Assembly: GCA_964493785.1 (NCBI GenBank)
Contig: CAZBPM010000001.1
Coordinates: 248,001-312,000 of the forward strand
Direction: 5' to 3'
Length of the DNA stretch: 64,000 bases
Origin: Hyphomicrobium_A sp964493785
GTDB taxonomy: Bacteria > Pseudomonadota > Alphaproteobacteria > Rhizobiales > Hyphomicrobiaceae
The notes under the pieces are model-generated. The model saw nothing but the letters and a program-made list of their open reading frames with translations, was not told the origin of the DNA and ran no database searches. This document shows, one piece after another, positions 43,153-52,663 of this stretch (its first letter is position 1; every line of letters begins with the position of its first letter). Position numbers and translations under genes: made by a program.

Positions 43153-44486
43153 CGGGCGGCGCCGGAGGGATCGCCGGCTTCCTTCCGAGGTGTGCGCCGG
43201 CCCTCCCCGCGCCGACCTTCGCCGCGCTTGCCATCGCGGAATTCGCCGCGCAGGTCGCCCTTCAGTGCAGCCGGAGGCGCCGGGTTGATCGAGGATGTCG
43301 TTCCGGCGGTCGAAGCGACTGGATGAGACCCGTCGGTTACGGAGGCCGAAGGCGCGGGGGTCTCCGACGAGCTGATCGTCACCGTGGCGCCGTCCTTGAG
43401 CCGGGCAAAGCCCGTGGTAACGACTTGCTCGTCCGCCTTCAGGCCGCTGGCGATGACGGCGATCTTCTCGTCCTGCTGCCCGACGGTAACGGGCCGGACG
43501 GCGACCTTGCTGTCGCTGCCGATGACGTAGACGAACGTGCCGTCAGGGCCGCGCTGGACGGCGGATGTCGGAACGACGACGACCTTATCGAGCGTATCGA
43601 GGAGTAGACGCACGTTGACGAACTGCCCCGGCCACAGCTGCAGGTCCTTGTTGGCGAAGTCGGCCTTGAGACGAATGGTGCCGGTCGTCTGATCGACCTG
43701 GTTGTCGATCACCTGCAGTTCGCCCGTGTCGAGCACATTCTTGGAGTCGGTCTCCAGTGCCTCGACCTTCAATGCGCGGGCGGCCGCAGCTTTGTTGATC
43801 GCGGGCAGGTCTTGCTGCGGCAGTGTGAACAGCGCGGAGATCGGCTGCACCTCGGTGATGACGACGAGGCCGGCGTCCGATGCGCGGACGAGGTTGCCGA
43901 CATCGACCAGGCGCATCCCGGTGCGGCCGGAGATGGGAGCGACGACGGTGGCGTAGCCGAGAATCGCCCGCGCATTCTCGATGGCCGCTTCGTCCGACTT
44001 TATTTGCGCCTCGAGTTGGGCGACGAGCGCGCGTTGGGTGTCGACGGTCTTGGCGGCGATGACGTTGGCCGACAGCTTCGTGTAGCGGTCGAGGTCGAGT
44101 TTGGCGTTGGCGAGCTGGCTTTCGTCGAGGGCCTTCTTGGCAATGGCCTGGTCAAGCTGTGCCTGGAAGGTGACGGGGTCGATGCGAGCCAGCACGTCGC
44201 CGGCTTTGACGTCCTGACCCTCCTTGAAATCGACCGAAAGGATCTTGCCGTCGACTTGCGGGCGGACGGTGACTGTGTTGCGCGCCTTGGCCGTGCCGAC
44301 ACCTTCCAGCCAGACAGGTACATCGGCGAGCTTGGCGGTCGTGGCTACAACCGGCACGGGCCCGTCGGCCCGGCTGAAGCGCCGATTCCTCGGGTTCTCG
44401 CCGGTTCCCTGGGTGTAATAAACCGCGGCGGCGGTCAGTCCTCCGATGACGAGGATAGCGAACACCGATTTGAAGAACTTCAACAC
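43149..44486 (-). CDS. mdtA: RND periplasmic adaptor, MdtA-like
   Basis: 445 residues if started at GTG 44486, where the sequence turns into a typical signal anchor (LKFFKSVFAILVIGGLTAAAVYY); an in-frame start at 44543 adds 19 polar residues and is less likely. Adaptor motifs are VDGKILSVDFKEGQDVKAGDVLARIDP and ENARAILGYATVVAPISGRTGMRLVD. The C-terminus is extended by an Arg/Gly/Glu-rich tail (about 395-445, with repeats of RRGEGRR), which is unusual for MdtA and looks disordered. It heads the mdtABC operon. Confidence 0.9.
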   Translation of the reverse strand: MLKFFKSVFAILVIGGLTAAAVYYTQGTGENPRNRRFSRADGPVPVVATTAKLADVPVWLEGVGTAKARNTVTVRPQVDGKILSVDFKEGQDVKAGDVLARIDPVTFQAQLDQAIAKKALDESQLANAKLDLDRYTKLSANVIAAKTVDTQRALVAQLEAQIKSDEAAIENARAILGYATVVAPISGRTGMRLVDVGNLVRASDAGLVVITEVQPISALFTLPQQDLPAINKAAAARALKVEALETDSKNVLDTGELQVIDNQVDQTTGTIRLKADFANKDLQLWPGQFVNVRLLLDTLDKVVVVPTSAVQRGPDGTFVYVIGSDSKVAVRPVTVGQQDEKIAVIASGLKADEQVVTTGFARLKDGATVTISSSETPAPSASVTDGSHPVASTAGTTSSINPAPPAALKGDLRGEFRDGKRGEGRRGEGRRTPRKEAGDPSGAAR

Positions 44487-44719
44487 GTTGGCGATCCTGT
44501 CCCTGGCCCCCGACCCAGACCAGGGGCCGCAAAGCGGCAACACTGCGGCGTCAGATACACAAAACGCGCCATAGGGCTAAAAACCGTCGCCGCCCCTGCG
44601 CGGCTCTTTGTGTCGGTGTTAATTATGACAGGGGCTGCACGGACAGAAGTAACATGGGCCATTGGCGTCCAAGCGGATCTGCGCTCCAATAGAGCGTCGG
44701 GGTGGGGCACGGATCGACC

Positions 44720-45061
44720 ATGTTCAGGCGACAGCAGCCGGATATCGCTTGGCAGCGGGAAACCCCCCGCTCGCGCCGGCCATACCTGCTTCTTGGCCTA
44801 GCAGTGATCGTGGCGGCTCTGCTCGCCATCAACGCTGGAACGCCCGGAGGCCCGGGAATGGTGGCGAGCCCATCGGGCAACGCTTCGCTGCCAAATGACG
44901 GGGTGGGCGAAGGGGCGGCTGTGGCCGCTCCCCCACGTAAGGCAAAGCGCCAGCGCGAGGCCGGCGTACCCAGCCTCTCCACGGCGCCAAGGTCTGGTCC
45001 GTCGCCAAGGGAAGCGGTGCAACCACGGCGTGCGCCGGGCCCGCGGGCGGAGATACGCTGA
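44720..45061 (+). CDS. 113-aa protein with one membrane helix, unknown function
   Basis: ATG 44720. An N-terminal basic part (RRQQPDIAWQRETPRSRRP) leads into one membrane helix (about 24-40, LLLGLAVIVAALLAIN), and then a low-complexity tail rich in Pro, Gly, Ala and Arg. No family recognised and the ribosome binding site is weak, so the frame is only moderately supported. It lies between mdtA (divergent) and a purine permease (convergent, 10-base gap). Confidence 0.4.
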   Translation: MFRRQQPDIAWQRETPRSRRPYLLLGLAVIVAALLAINAGTPGGPGMVASPSGNASLPNDGVGEGAAVAAPPRKAKRQREAGVPSLSTAPRSGPSPREAVQPRRAPGPRAEIR

Positions 45062-45071
45062 GGGGCGAGGC

Positions 45072-46349
45072 TCAGAGCAGGGCGAACCGCAGGACGAACA
45101 GCAGGGCAAGGACGGCAACCGCTGAGGATAGATCGCGCCAGCGCCCGGCGAGCAGCTTGATGCCGGCGTAGGCCGTCAGGCCGAAGGCGATGCCGTCGGC
45201 GATCGAAAACGCGAGCGGCATGGAGACGATGGTCACCGCCGCGGGCACGAACTCGGTCGGATCATCGAAATCGATGTCCTTGACGGCGGTCATCATGAGG
45301 GCCCCCACGAAGATCAGAGCTGGTGCCGTCGCGAACACAGGTATCGAGCTTGCCAGCGGTGCGAGTACCAGCGTCGCCAGGAAGAGAACGGCGACCGTTA
45401 CCGCAACGAGGCCGGTGCGGCCGCCGGCATTCACACCCGCCGCGCTTTCAATGTAGCTGGTCGTCGTGGAGGTGCCGAGAGCGGCGCCGGCCATGGTGGA
45501 GGCGGAATCGACGACGAGTGCGCGTTCGAGGCCGGGGAACGAGCCGTCGGGTTTGATCAATCCGGCAGCGCGCGCAATTCCGATCAAGGTGCCGGTGTTG
45601 TCAAACAGAACGATGAAAAGGAATGTCAGCACGACGGGCATCATCGCTGCATTCAGCAAGGCGGCAAAATCGAGCTGCAGGAACACAGGCGCGACGGATG
45701 GCGGCGCGGACGCGATGGCCGAGATAGGGGCTAGGCCCAGGACCAACGCGAGGAGATAGGCGAAGATGATGCCGATCAGGATCGCGCCGGGGATCCGACG
45801 CGCATCGAGGGCCGCCATGAGGATGAAGGCCGCGGCGGCAATTGCGACGCCGGGCGAGCGGACGTCACCGAGCTTCACGAGCGTTGCCGGGTCGCCTGCG
45901 ATGAAGCCTGCTCCCTGCAGTCCGATGACGGCGAGGAAGAAGCCGATGCCGGCCGAGATCGCGAGCTTTTGTGAGTTCGAGATGCCGTCGATGATCCAAC
46001 GGCGCAATGGCGTCACGCTTATGATGAGAAACAGCAAACCGGATGCGAATACGGCAGCGAGGGCGACCTCCCACGGGATCGCCATGCCCTTGACCACCGA
46101 ATAGGTGAAGTAGGCATTGAGGCCCATGCCCGGCGCGAGTGCGATGGGAAAGTTGGCGTACAGGCCCATGAGCGCCGAGCCGAACGCGGCGGCGAGGCAG
46201 GTCGCGACGAACACCGCGCCCTTGTCCATGCCGGCTTCGGCCAGGATCGCCGGGTTGACGAAGGCGATGTAGGCCATCGTCATGTAGGTGGTCAGCCCGG
46301 CGAGTAGCTCGGTGCGAACGTTCGTGCCGTGCTCGGCCAGCTTGAACAT
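45072..46349 (-). CDS. NCS2 family purine permease (AzgA/adenine-guanine-hypoxanthine type)
   Basis: 425 residues from ATG 46349 (AAGGGAG upstream). The opening MFKLAEHGTNVRTELLAGLTTYMTMAYI and the following FVNPAILAEAGMDKGAVFVATC are typical of the AzgA-like branch. NFPIALAPGMGLNAYFTY is the conserved loop, and STTTSYIESAAGVNAGGRTG is the substrate-binding region in helices 8-9. Likely a proton-coupled importer of adenine, guanine or hypoxanthine. Confidence 0.93.
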   Translation of the reverse strand: MFKLAEHGTNVRTELLAGLTTYMTMAYIAFVNPAILAEAGMDKGAVFVATCLAAAFGSALMGLYANFPIALAPGMGLNAYFTYSVVKGMAIPWEVALAAVFASGLLFLIISVTPLRRWIIDGISNSQKLAISAGIGFFLAVIGLQGAGFIAGDPATLVKLGDVRSPGVAIAAAAFILMAALDARRIPGAILIGIIFAYLLALVLGLAPISAIASAPPSVAPVFLQLDFAALLNAAMMPVVLTFLFIVLFDNTGTLIGIARAAGLIKPDGSFPGLERALVVDSASTMAGAALGTSTTTSYIESAAGVNAGGRTGLVAVTVAVLFLATLVLAPLASSIPVFATAPALIFVGALMMTAVKDIDFDDPTEFVPAAVTIVSMPLAFSIADGIAFGLTAYAGIKLLAGRWRDLSSAVAVLALLFVLRFALL

Positions 46350-46380
46350 GGCCCCAACTCCCTTGTGAGGCCTATGGCCG

Positions 46381-46713
46381 TTACTGCTGAGGAGGAGTGG
46401 TGCCGCTGTAGAAGTCGCGCGGCATCCCCAACGGCCCGGCGCCTTGCCCCTGCTTGGGCGCACCCTGCTGCTTCTGTTGCATCGCGCGGCGCTTGGCGGC
46501 TGCGGCGGCGGCCTGAGCCTGCTTCACGGCGTTGCGCTCGGCGGAATCGGGCTTGCGCTTGACGCAATAGAAGATGGCGTCCTTGATCAGCGTCTTCTGG
46601 CGCAGCTTTTGAGCTGCCTGCTCACAGATTGCGACGGTCGGGAACTTCTCTGTCGTCATGCGCTTCTCGCCGGAAGCCACTGTCATGACGGCGTAAAGTG
46701 TTGCGGCGTCCAT
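46381..46713 (-). CDS. 110-aa protein of unknown function
   Basis: ATG 46713 has GGGAG about 6 bases upstream. The first half looks folded and contains two Cys (AICEQAAQKLRQ and FYCVKRKPD); the second half is an Ala/Lys/Gln-rich low-complexity tail (KQAQAAAAAAKRRAMQQKQQ) ending in Pro/Gln. No signal peptide. I do not recognise a family. Confidence 0.65.
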   Translation of the reverse strand: MDAATLYAVMTVASGEKRMTTEKFPTVAICEQAAQKLRQKTLIKDAIFYCVKRKPDSAERNAVKQAQAAAAAAKRRAMQQKQQGAPKQGQGAGPLGMPRDFYSGTTPPQQ

Positions 46714-46770
46714 CTGAACTCCCCTCGCATGCCGCCAGATGGCGGCGCTGGCACGCGTTCGTCACGCAAT

Positions 46771-46790
46771 ATTGGCCCGGTCGGGCCAAT
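46771..46790. promoter_or_regulatory. perfect inverted repeat upstream of the 110-aa gene
   Basis: ATTGGCCCG-GT-CGGGCCAAT, 9-bp arms with a 2-base spacer, between the cyclase stop and the 110-aa start. It could be an operator or a factor-assisted terminator; no T-run follows. Confidence 0.4.
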
Positions 46791-46874
46791 GCGGACGAGA
46801 AACCGCAGTACCTACTTTCCTTCGCGCCGCCTATCAAGCCGATAGACGGACGAAGACGCCGCAACGCCGAGGGT

Positions 46875-48161
46875 TCAGGCGGCGGCGTCGGAGCCCCGAT
46901 AGCGACGGGTCGAGCGCGCTTGCGCTGATGCCGCGTAGTCGGCGTCGAGCCAGCGCGCAGGGAGATAGTTCGCGGCCAATCCATTATCTTCGAACTGGGA
47001 GCGCTCATCAGGAGAGATGGCCTGCACACGATTGCGTCCGGCCTGCTTGGCCGCGTAGAGCGCGCTATCTGCGCGGTGAAACAGCGCGCCGATGTCGCAG
47101 GCCATGTCATCGTGTGATGCGACACCGACACTCACCGTTCCGGTGATCGGGTATCCGTCGATGACTGTGGCGATTTCGGCGAATGCGACGCGTACGCGTT
47201 CAGCCTGCTCCGCCGCTTCGGCAAGGTGGCTGCCGGGGAGAATGGCGGCGAATTCCTCGCCACCGAGGCGACCGATGATGCACTCGGCATCGAGCGTATT
47301 GGACAACGTTTCGGAAAACAGCTGCAGGACGCGATCACCGACGCGGTGGCCGTAGGTGTCGTTGATCTTCTTGAAGTGGTCGAGGTCGAAAACGAGCACG
47401 GCGACGGGTTCGCTGCGGCGGTAGCGCCCATTGTCGGCCAAGGCCTCGACGGATTCGAACAAAGCGCGGCGGTTCGGCAAGCCGGTGAGAGCATCGGTGA
47501 GCGCGAACATGCGCTGCTGAATCTCCTGGCGCTCCTTGACGATCGCCAGCACGACAAAGGCGAGTGCAATGCGCCCGAGCAGGGCAACCAGGATGACCGT
47601 TGGCATCCAGCTGCTGCTGTAGACGTGACCGACCTCGCGAATGGGCATCGACAGGGTGAGCGGCATCCAGGCGAGATAGCCCAGGCCCATGATGATGAGC
47701 AGAATGACCGCTGGCCAGCGGGAGACGAGCGGCTCGCCCTTCTGACGCGCGAACTCTAGAGCTGCCATGAGATACAGGATGCCGGATAGGGAGCTGCACG
47801 TGATGAGGCGGTCGTCGAATGTTTGAATGAGGCCCGCGGCGGCGGCGATGATGAACGCGCACGGCCAGATCGCGATCCAAAGCGGGTTGGTCGGGCGTCC
47901 CTCGAAATCGCGCACGGACATCCACATGATCGCAGCGGAGAGAAGGATCAGGGCCTGTCCGAAGACGGCGAGGCGCGAGTCGTTGGTGAACGTGGCTGCA
48001 TTAACGAACGCGAGGCCGGAGGCCATGACGAGTTGAGCCGTTCCCCACCAGCCAATCAAAGGGCTGGAGCGCTCGCGCCACCACATGAAGCAGAGCAACA
48101 GGCCGAGGATTGTCGTCGCCGACAGCGAGACAAGGGAAATGGTCGGCATATCAAGGATCAT
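46875..48161 (-). CDS. membrane-bound diguanylate cyclase (GGDEF)
   Basis: 428 residues. The N-terminal half (about 8-210) has about seven hydrophobic helices with no known sensor signature. A GGDEF domain follows (about 225-385) with LTDALTGLPNRRALFESVEAL, DLDHFKKINDTYGHRVGDRVL and the active site RLGGEEF near residue 298, so it should make c-di-GMP. No RxxD inhibitory motif is seen before the active site. The C-terminal 40 residues are Arg/Ala-rich. Confidence 0.93.
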   Translation of the reverse strand: MILDMPTISLVSLSATTILGLLLCFMWWRERSSPLIGWWGTAQLVMASGLAFVNAATFTNDSRLAVFGQALILLSAAIMWMSVRDFEGRPTNPLWIAIWPCAFIIAAAAGLIQTFDDRLITCSSLSGILYLMAALEFARQKGEPLVSRWPAVILLIIMGLGYLAWMPLTLSMPIREVGHVYSSSWMPTVILVALLGRIALAFVVLAIVKERQEIQQRMFALTDALTGLPNRRALFESVEALADNGRYRRSEPVAVLVFDLDHFKKINDTYGHRVGDRVLQLFSETLSNTLDAECIIGRLGGEEFAAILPGSHLAEAAEQAERVRVAFAEIATVIDGYPITGTVSVGVASHDDMACDIGALFHRADSALYAAKQAGRNRVQAISPDERSQFEDNGLAANYLPARWLDADYAASAQARSTRRYRGSDAAA

Positions 48162-48290
48162 TGGCGCCCCAAGGACGATCCGAAAAGGTCAAAGCAAATT
48201 GCTCGGACGCATTCTGGCCGAGGGGCATTGATGCGGTGTCTAGAAATTCCGTGAAATTGAAAGCAACGCAGTTCAGCGACGCCGCTACGG

Positions 48291-48548
48291 CTAGCGGCGC
48301 TGCAGAAGCCCCAGCAGAAACAGCAAGATCACGGCGCCAAGCGTTGCGGCGAGGAAATTGCCGCCGGTCGTTACTGGGACCATGCCGAGGTGCGGGAGAA
48401 TGAAGCCGCCGATGCACGCGCCGAGGATGCCGATGACGATGTTGCCGACGAAGCCAAAGCCATAGCCCTCGACGATCTTGCCGGCGAGCCAGCCGGCCAG
48501 TGCACCGATTATGAGCCAGCCTAGGAAGGACATCGGGGCGAGCGCCAT
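48291..48548 (-). CDS. GlsB/YeaQ/YmgE family small membrane protein
   Basis: 85 residues from ATG 48548 (GGAG about 8 bases upstream). Three hydrophobic helices and the family pattern LGWLIIGALAGWLAGKIVEG with GFVGNIVIGILGACIGGF. Members are transglycosylase-associated stress proteins of unknown mechanism. I do not see an EcfG promoter before it. Confidence 0.92.
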   Translation of the reverse strand: MALAPMSFLGWLIIGALAGWLAGKIVEGYGFGFVGNIVIGILGACIGGFILPHLGMVPVTTGGNFLAATLGAVILLFLLGLLQRR

Positions 48549-48611
48549 TGTGTGTCTCCGCGTGAGAATCGCCATTCGAAGGGGAGTTACTACAACGTTC
48601 GTTTCAGCACG

Positions 48612-49706
48612 TCATCGCCGGATCAGATGGTGAAATCCGACTTCCTTGACCGCGGCGCAGCCGGTGAGGGCCATGGCGATGGCGAACTCATCGCGCAGCA
48701 GGCGCAAAACGTGGGCGACGCCCAGCGGGCCGGCAACGGCGAGGCCGTAAATCAGGGGACGACCGACGAGGACGGCGTTGGCTCCGCTGGCCAGCGCCTT
48801 GAACACGTCGGTGCCGCGGCGGATGCCGCCATCCATCAGTACCGGGATCCGGCCGGCGATCCGGTCGACGACGGCGGGCAGCGCTTCGATGGTGGGGAGG
48901 GCCGTGTCGAGCGTGCGGCCCCCGTGGTTGGATACGACGATGCCGGCGGCGCCGTGGGTGACGGCCAGCTCGGCATCGTCGGGCGCTAGAATGCCCTTCA
49001 GGATGACGGGAAGCCGCGTCTGGCTCACCAGCCATTCGACGTCGTGCCAGGTCGGCGCGAGCGCCATGAGTTGGTCGATCGGTGACGTGCCAGGATCGGG
49101 CGCGAGGCGCGCCGACTTGTAGCCCTCGAGGTTTACCGCGCTGAGGTTGGGCGGCAAGGCAAAGCCGGCACGACGCTCGCGGTCGCGCACGCCGCTCAGC
49201 GGAGCGTCGACCGTCAGGACGAGGGCTTCGTAGCCGGCTGCCTCGGCCCGGCGGACGAGGCCGAGAGTCTCTGACCGGTCCGGAAGCAGGTAGAGCTGGA
49301 GCCAACGCCGCGCGCCGCCTGCCTCGGCGACGCATTCGAGCGTTTCCGTCGACAGCGAACTAAGCACGAAGCCGGCGTCCTGGGCTGCTGCGGCCGCTGC
49401 TGTGCCGCGCTCGCCGTCGGGATGGGCGAGGCGCTGATAGGCCACCGGGGCGGCGATAATCGGATGGACGAAGGAGCGGCCGAGGAGTTCGACGCTGGTA
49501 TCGATGCTGGCGCCCCCGCGAAGCACACGGGGCATCAGCGCGATGTGGTCGAAAGCCTCGCGGTTCCAACGAGTGGTCGTCTCGTCGCCCGCTCCACCGG
49601 ATATGTATGCCCAGGCGCGCGGGTCGAGACTTTGCCCAGCGAGGCGCTCGTAGTCTGCGAGGTTGACGACCCCAGCGGGGATTGGATTTTCGCGAGGTTG
49701 GGTCAC
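48612..49706 (-). CDS. FMN-dependent alpha-hydroxy acid dehydrogenase (lactate dehydrogenase/glycolate oxidase family)
   Basis: 364 residues from a GTG at 49706; another GTG at 49790 would add 28 residues of weak character, so the start is uncertain. Features in order: YISGGAGDETTTRWNREAF, LVLTVDAPLSGVRDRERR, the catalytic His in IVVSNHGGRTLD and the FMN-phosphate loop in VLMDGGIRRGTDVFKAL. It oxidises a 2-hydroxy acid such as L-lactate or glycolate. The gene stands alone. Confidence 0.9.
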   Translation of the reverse strand: MTQPRENPIPAGVVNLADYERLAGQSLDPRAWAYISGGAGDETTTRWNREAFDHIALMPRVLRGGASIDTSVELLGRSFVHPIIAAPVAYQRLAHPDGERGTAAAAAAQDAGFVLSSLSTETLECVAEAGGARRWLQLYLLPDRSETLGLVRRAEAAGYEALVLTVDAPLSGVRDRERRAGFALPPNLSAVNLEGYKSARLAPDPGTSPIDQLMALAPTWHDVEWLVSQTRLPVILKGILAPDDAELAVTHGAAGIVVSNHGGRTLDTALPTIEALPAVVDRIAGRIPVLMDGGIRRGTDVFKALASGANAVLVGRPLIYGLAVAGPLGVAHVLRLLRDEFAIAMALTGCAAVKEVGFHHLIRR

Positions 49707-49872
49707 GGCTGCTCGGGTTTTCCTGCTCGGGAGTGAATGGCGTGCGTCAGTAGCCCGATGCAACGACGTTGCGGCAAAAAACTCGGGCACATCGTTGATT
49801 TGCTCCGCGATCGAAGCAGGGTGACGGCGGGCGCCAAGCTCGATGGGGGCAGACTGTCATAAATGCCGAATA

Positions 49873-49891
49873 AGCACATGGGTATTGTGCT
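49873..49891. promoter_or_regulatory. inverted repeat upstream of the carboxynorspermidine dehydrogenase gene
   Basis: AGCACA-N7-TGTGCT, a 6-bp perfect inverted repeat about 105 bases before the start codon. It may be an operator; a chance palindrome is also possible. Confidence 0.3.
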
Positions 49892-49997
49892 CGGGTGGCG
49901 GCTGCACTAAGTCGGTCCCCTCGGAGCCGCTGCAAAGAACGCTCAGGTCGGCTCCTAGCTTCTATCCTTGCTCATCCTTGCTTGCGGGAGACTCGAA

Positions 49998-51212
49998 TTG
50001 GAAGGTGTCCTCATCATCGGCGCCGGCGCCGCTGGATCCGTCACCGCTCAGAAGTGCGCGATGAACCGTGACGTGTTCAAGCGCGTGCACCTGGCTTCAC
50101 GGCGTCTGGCAAGCTGCGAGGCGGTGGCCAAGCGCTGCGTGACGCCGATCGAGATCTCGCAGGTGGATGCGGACAACGTCGAGGAGACCGTGGCGCTGAT
50201 CAAGAGGGTCAAGCCGGACCTCGTGATCAACATGGCGCTGCCCTATCAGGACCTGCCGATCATGGACGCGTGCCTGGCAACGGGCGTGCACTACATGGAT
50301 ACGGCCAACTACGAGCCGCGCGACGTCGCCAAGTTCGAGTACTCCTGGCAGTGGAAGTACCAGGACCGCTACAAGGACAAGGGCATTATGGCGGTGCTCG
50401 GCTGCGGGTTCGATCCCGGCGTGTCGAACATCTTCTGCGCCTACGCGCAGGAGCACCTGCTCGATACGATCGAGACGATCGACATCATCGACTGCAACGA
50501 TGGCAGCCACGGCAAGTCTTTCGCCACCAACTTCAATCCGGAGATCAATCTCCGCGAGGTGACGCAGCGCGGCAAGTACTGGAAGGATGGCAAGTGGATC
50601 GACATCGATCCCTTGTCGATCTCGACGATGATCGACTATCCGGAAGTCGGTCCGCGGAAGAGCTACCTCATCTATCACGAGGAGGAGGAGAGCCTCGTTC
50701 AGAACATCAAGGGTCTAAAGCAGATCCGTTTCTGGATGACGTTCTCGGACAACTACATCAAGCACCTCGACGTGCTGCAGAGTGTGGGCATGACGCGCAT
50801 CGATCCCGTCATGTACAAGGGCAATCCCGTTATTCCGATGGAGTTCCTGAAGGAGCTGCTGCCGCCGCCGTCCTCGCTGGGCGAGAACTACACTGGACGC
50901 ACGTCGATCGGCTGCATCATCGACGGTACCAAGGATGGCAAGCGCAAGACCGTGCTGATCTACAACGTCTGTGATCACGCCCAGTGCTATGCGGAGACGG
51001 GCGCTCAGGCGGTTTCGTACACGACGGGCGTGCCGCCGGTCGTCGGCGCGATCCAGATGTTTCAGGGCGCGTGGGGCGGCAAGGGCGTCTACAACGTCGA
51101 GCAGCTTCCCTCGAAGCCGTTTCTCGAAGAGCTGGCCAAGCAGGGTCTGCCCTGGCACGTCAAGGACATCACGCCGGCCGACCAGGCCGAGCTGTTCGCG
51201 GTCAAGACCTGA
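49998..51212 (+). CDS. carboxynorspermidine dehydrogenase / saccharopine dehydrogenase family protein
   Basis: 404 residues from TTG 49998, chosen because GGGAG lies 7 bases upstream and the Rossmann motif VLIIGAGAAGSV then begins at residue 4. The blocks VDADNVEETVALIKRVKPDLVINMALPYQD and FDPGVSNIFCAYAQ are typical of the carboxy(nor)spermidine dehydrogenases. The enzyme condenses aspartate semialdehyde with putrescine or diaminopropane and reduces the imine with NADPH. The partner decarboxylase gene nspC lies 1.5 kb downstream, separated by a hydrolase gene. A strong hairpin terminator ends this gene. Confidence 0.93.
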   Translation: MEGVLIIGAGAAGSVTAQKCAMNRDVFKRVHLASRRLASCEAVAKRCVTPIEISQVDADNVEETVALIKRVKPDLVINMALPYQDLPIMDACLATGVHYMDTANYEPRDVAKFEYSWQWKYQDRYKDKGIMAVLGCGFDPGVSNIFCAYAQEHLLDTIETIDIIDCNDGSHGKSFATNFNPEINLREVTQRGKYWKDGKWIDIDPLSISTMIDYPEVGPRKSYLIYHEEEESLVQNIKGLKQIRFWMTFSDNYIKHLDVLQSVGMTRIDPVMYKGNPVIPMEFLKELLPPPSSLGENYTGRTSIGCIIDGTKDGKRKTVLIYNVCDHAQCYAETGAQAVSYTTGVPPVVGAIQMFQGAWGGKGVYNVEQLPSKPFLEELAKQGLPWHVKDITPADQAELFAVKT

Positions 51213-51242
51213 GCCGACCTGCCTCTTAACCCGGTTGCAGCG

Positions 51243-51267
51243 AAAGGGTGGCGTATGCCACCCTTTT
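51243..51267 (+). terminator. intrinsic terminator
   Basis: Perfect 10-bp stem AAAGGGTGGC/GCCACCCTTT with loop GTAT and a short T-run made of the stem end, 31 bases after the dehydrogenase stop. Confidence 0.75.
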
Positions 51268-51334
51268 GCATGTCAAAGTTCGGCCAGCACCATCGGGGGA
51301 ATGGTGTTCCAGAAGCCGAGGTCGGGGGGAGTAG

Positions 51335-52663
51335 ATGTCTGCTGAGGCTGCGAGTTCGGAGGCCACGAAGCCTTCGACCACACGCCATGTCATCGTGACG
51401 GTGCACGGCACCAACAGCCAACATGCCGATGATGCCGGCGAGCGCTGGTGGCAGAGGGGATCTCCGTTTGCGACTGAGCTGGAAGCCGCATTCGAGCAGC
51501 GCGGGGTGAGCGACGTCGAGTTTATGCCGTTGCATTGGTCGGGGCGGAATTCGGATTTCGACCGGCTGCTGGGGTCTATGGAACTGGCGCGCGTGCTGCG
51601 CGGCCTCGAGAAGTCCGGGACGGCGTATTCGATCATCGCGCACAGTCACGGCGGCAATGTCACCGCCGAGGCGCTGGCGCGGATCGCACCGTCATCGGCG
51701 CGCGGCGGTATCGTCACATTCGGAACGCCGTTCTTTCGTCGGCGCCTCAAGACGGTGCCGTGGCTGATCGCGCTGTTTCAGGCGGTGATGGGCATCATCA
51801 TCGCGCCGATCATGATCTGGTATCTCGTGACCATCCTCGGGGGCGGCACGACAAAGTGGATCGAGACGATCGTGTTCTTCGGCGGCCTGCTTCTCGTGGC
51901 CCTATGGAGCGCGCGGCGCGGTCTCAGCACGCTCCTGTGGCGACGAGCGGCAAAACATCGGATCGCGCGCGGCGTCAGGGCGGGACAATGGCTGGTCATT
52001 CACAGTCCGCGCGACGAGGCCATGCGGTTGCTCGAGACGGCGGCGGCGATCTCGCCGCAGTACGTCACGGTAGGCGCGGCCTTGCGCTCGCTGACAGCGT
52101 TCGCGCGCCTCATTGGCGTCGTCGGCACCATCGTGTTCTTCATCGCGACGGCCGGCTACTTCTTCACGCCGATCGTGGAGAAGCTGAAGGCGGGTAACTT
52201 CGGCCTCGGTGCGGCGGCCGACTTCACGTTCATTCTGCTGGTGCCAATCGTGTATGGGCTCTTTTTCGGGACCGTCTGGCTGGTGGCGCGGCTCGGCGGG
52301 GCGTGGCTGTGGGCGAAGACGCTGACGGCGGCGATCCACGGCGGCGTGGTCGGGGCGGCCTATGGCGGCGATGCGGCCTACGTGCTCAAGGGCGTGGGGC
52401 ACTTTCCGCCTTATATCAGCGAACTGAGCGAGGTCCGCATCGAGGCGACCAACCTCGGCGGTATCGACGATGAGGCGGTTTTCGTCGCTGCGCACAAGCT
52501 TTATTCGTCGTTCGTCGCCTCGGATGCGCCGGACGGCGGCCTAGCGGACCCTGACGCCATGTGGAAGCATCTGAGCGATGCTCTCTACCACAACGCCTAC
52601 ATGCGGGATTCCCGCGTCGTGGACGCGGTCTGCGAGCACCTGATCGCCATGCGAGGGCGCTAG
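51335..52663 (+). CDS. membrane-anchored alpha/beta-hydrolase-like protein
   Basis: 442 residues, ATG 51335 after a G-rich binding site. The N-terminal domain has IVTVHGTNSQ (oxyanion loop) and the nucleophile motif IIAHSHGGNVTAEALARIAP, with FGTPFFRR following as in lipase-like esterases. Four to five membrane helices follow (about 145-175, 180-195, 245-275, 290-330, 340-360). The C-terminal 80 residues are soluble. The substrate is unknown. The position between the two polyamine genes is curious; a terminator before it suggests it is not part of one transcript with the first. Confidence 0.8.
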   Translation: MSAEAASSEATKPSTTRHVIVTVHGTNSQHADDAGERWWQRGSPFATELEAAFEQRGVSDVEFMPLHWSGRNSDFDRLLGSMELARVLRGLEKSGTAYSIIAHSHGGNVTAEALARIAPSSARGGIVTFGTPFFRRRLKTVPWLIALFQAVMGIIIAPIMIWYLVTILGGGTTKWIETIVFFGGLLLVALWSARRGLSTLLWRRAAKHRIARGVRAGQWLVIHSPRDEAMRLLETAAAISPQYVTVGAALRSLTAFARLIGVVGTIVFFIATAGYFFTPIVEKLKAGNFGLGAAADFTFILLVPIVYGLFFGTVWLVARLGGAWLWAKTLTAAIHGGVVGAAYGGDAAYVLKGVGHFPPYISELSEVRIEATNLGGIDDEAVFVAAHKLYSSFVASDAPDGGLADPDAMWKHLSDALYHNAYMRDSRVVDAVCEHLIAMRGR

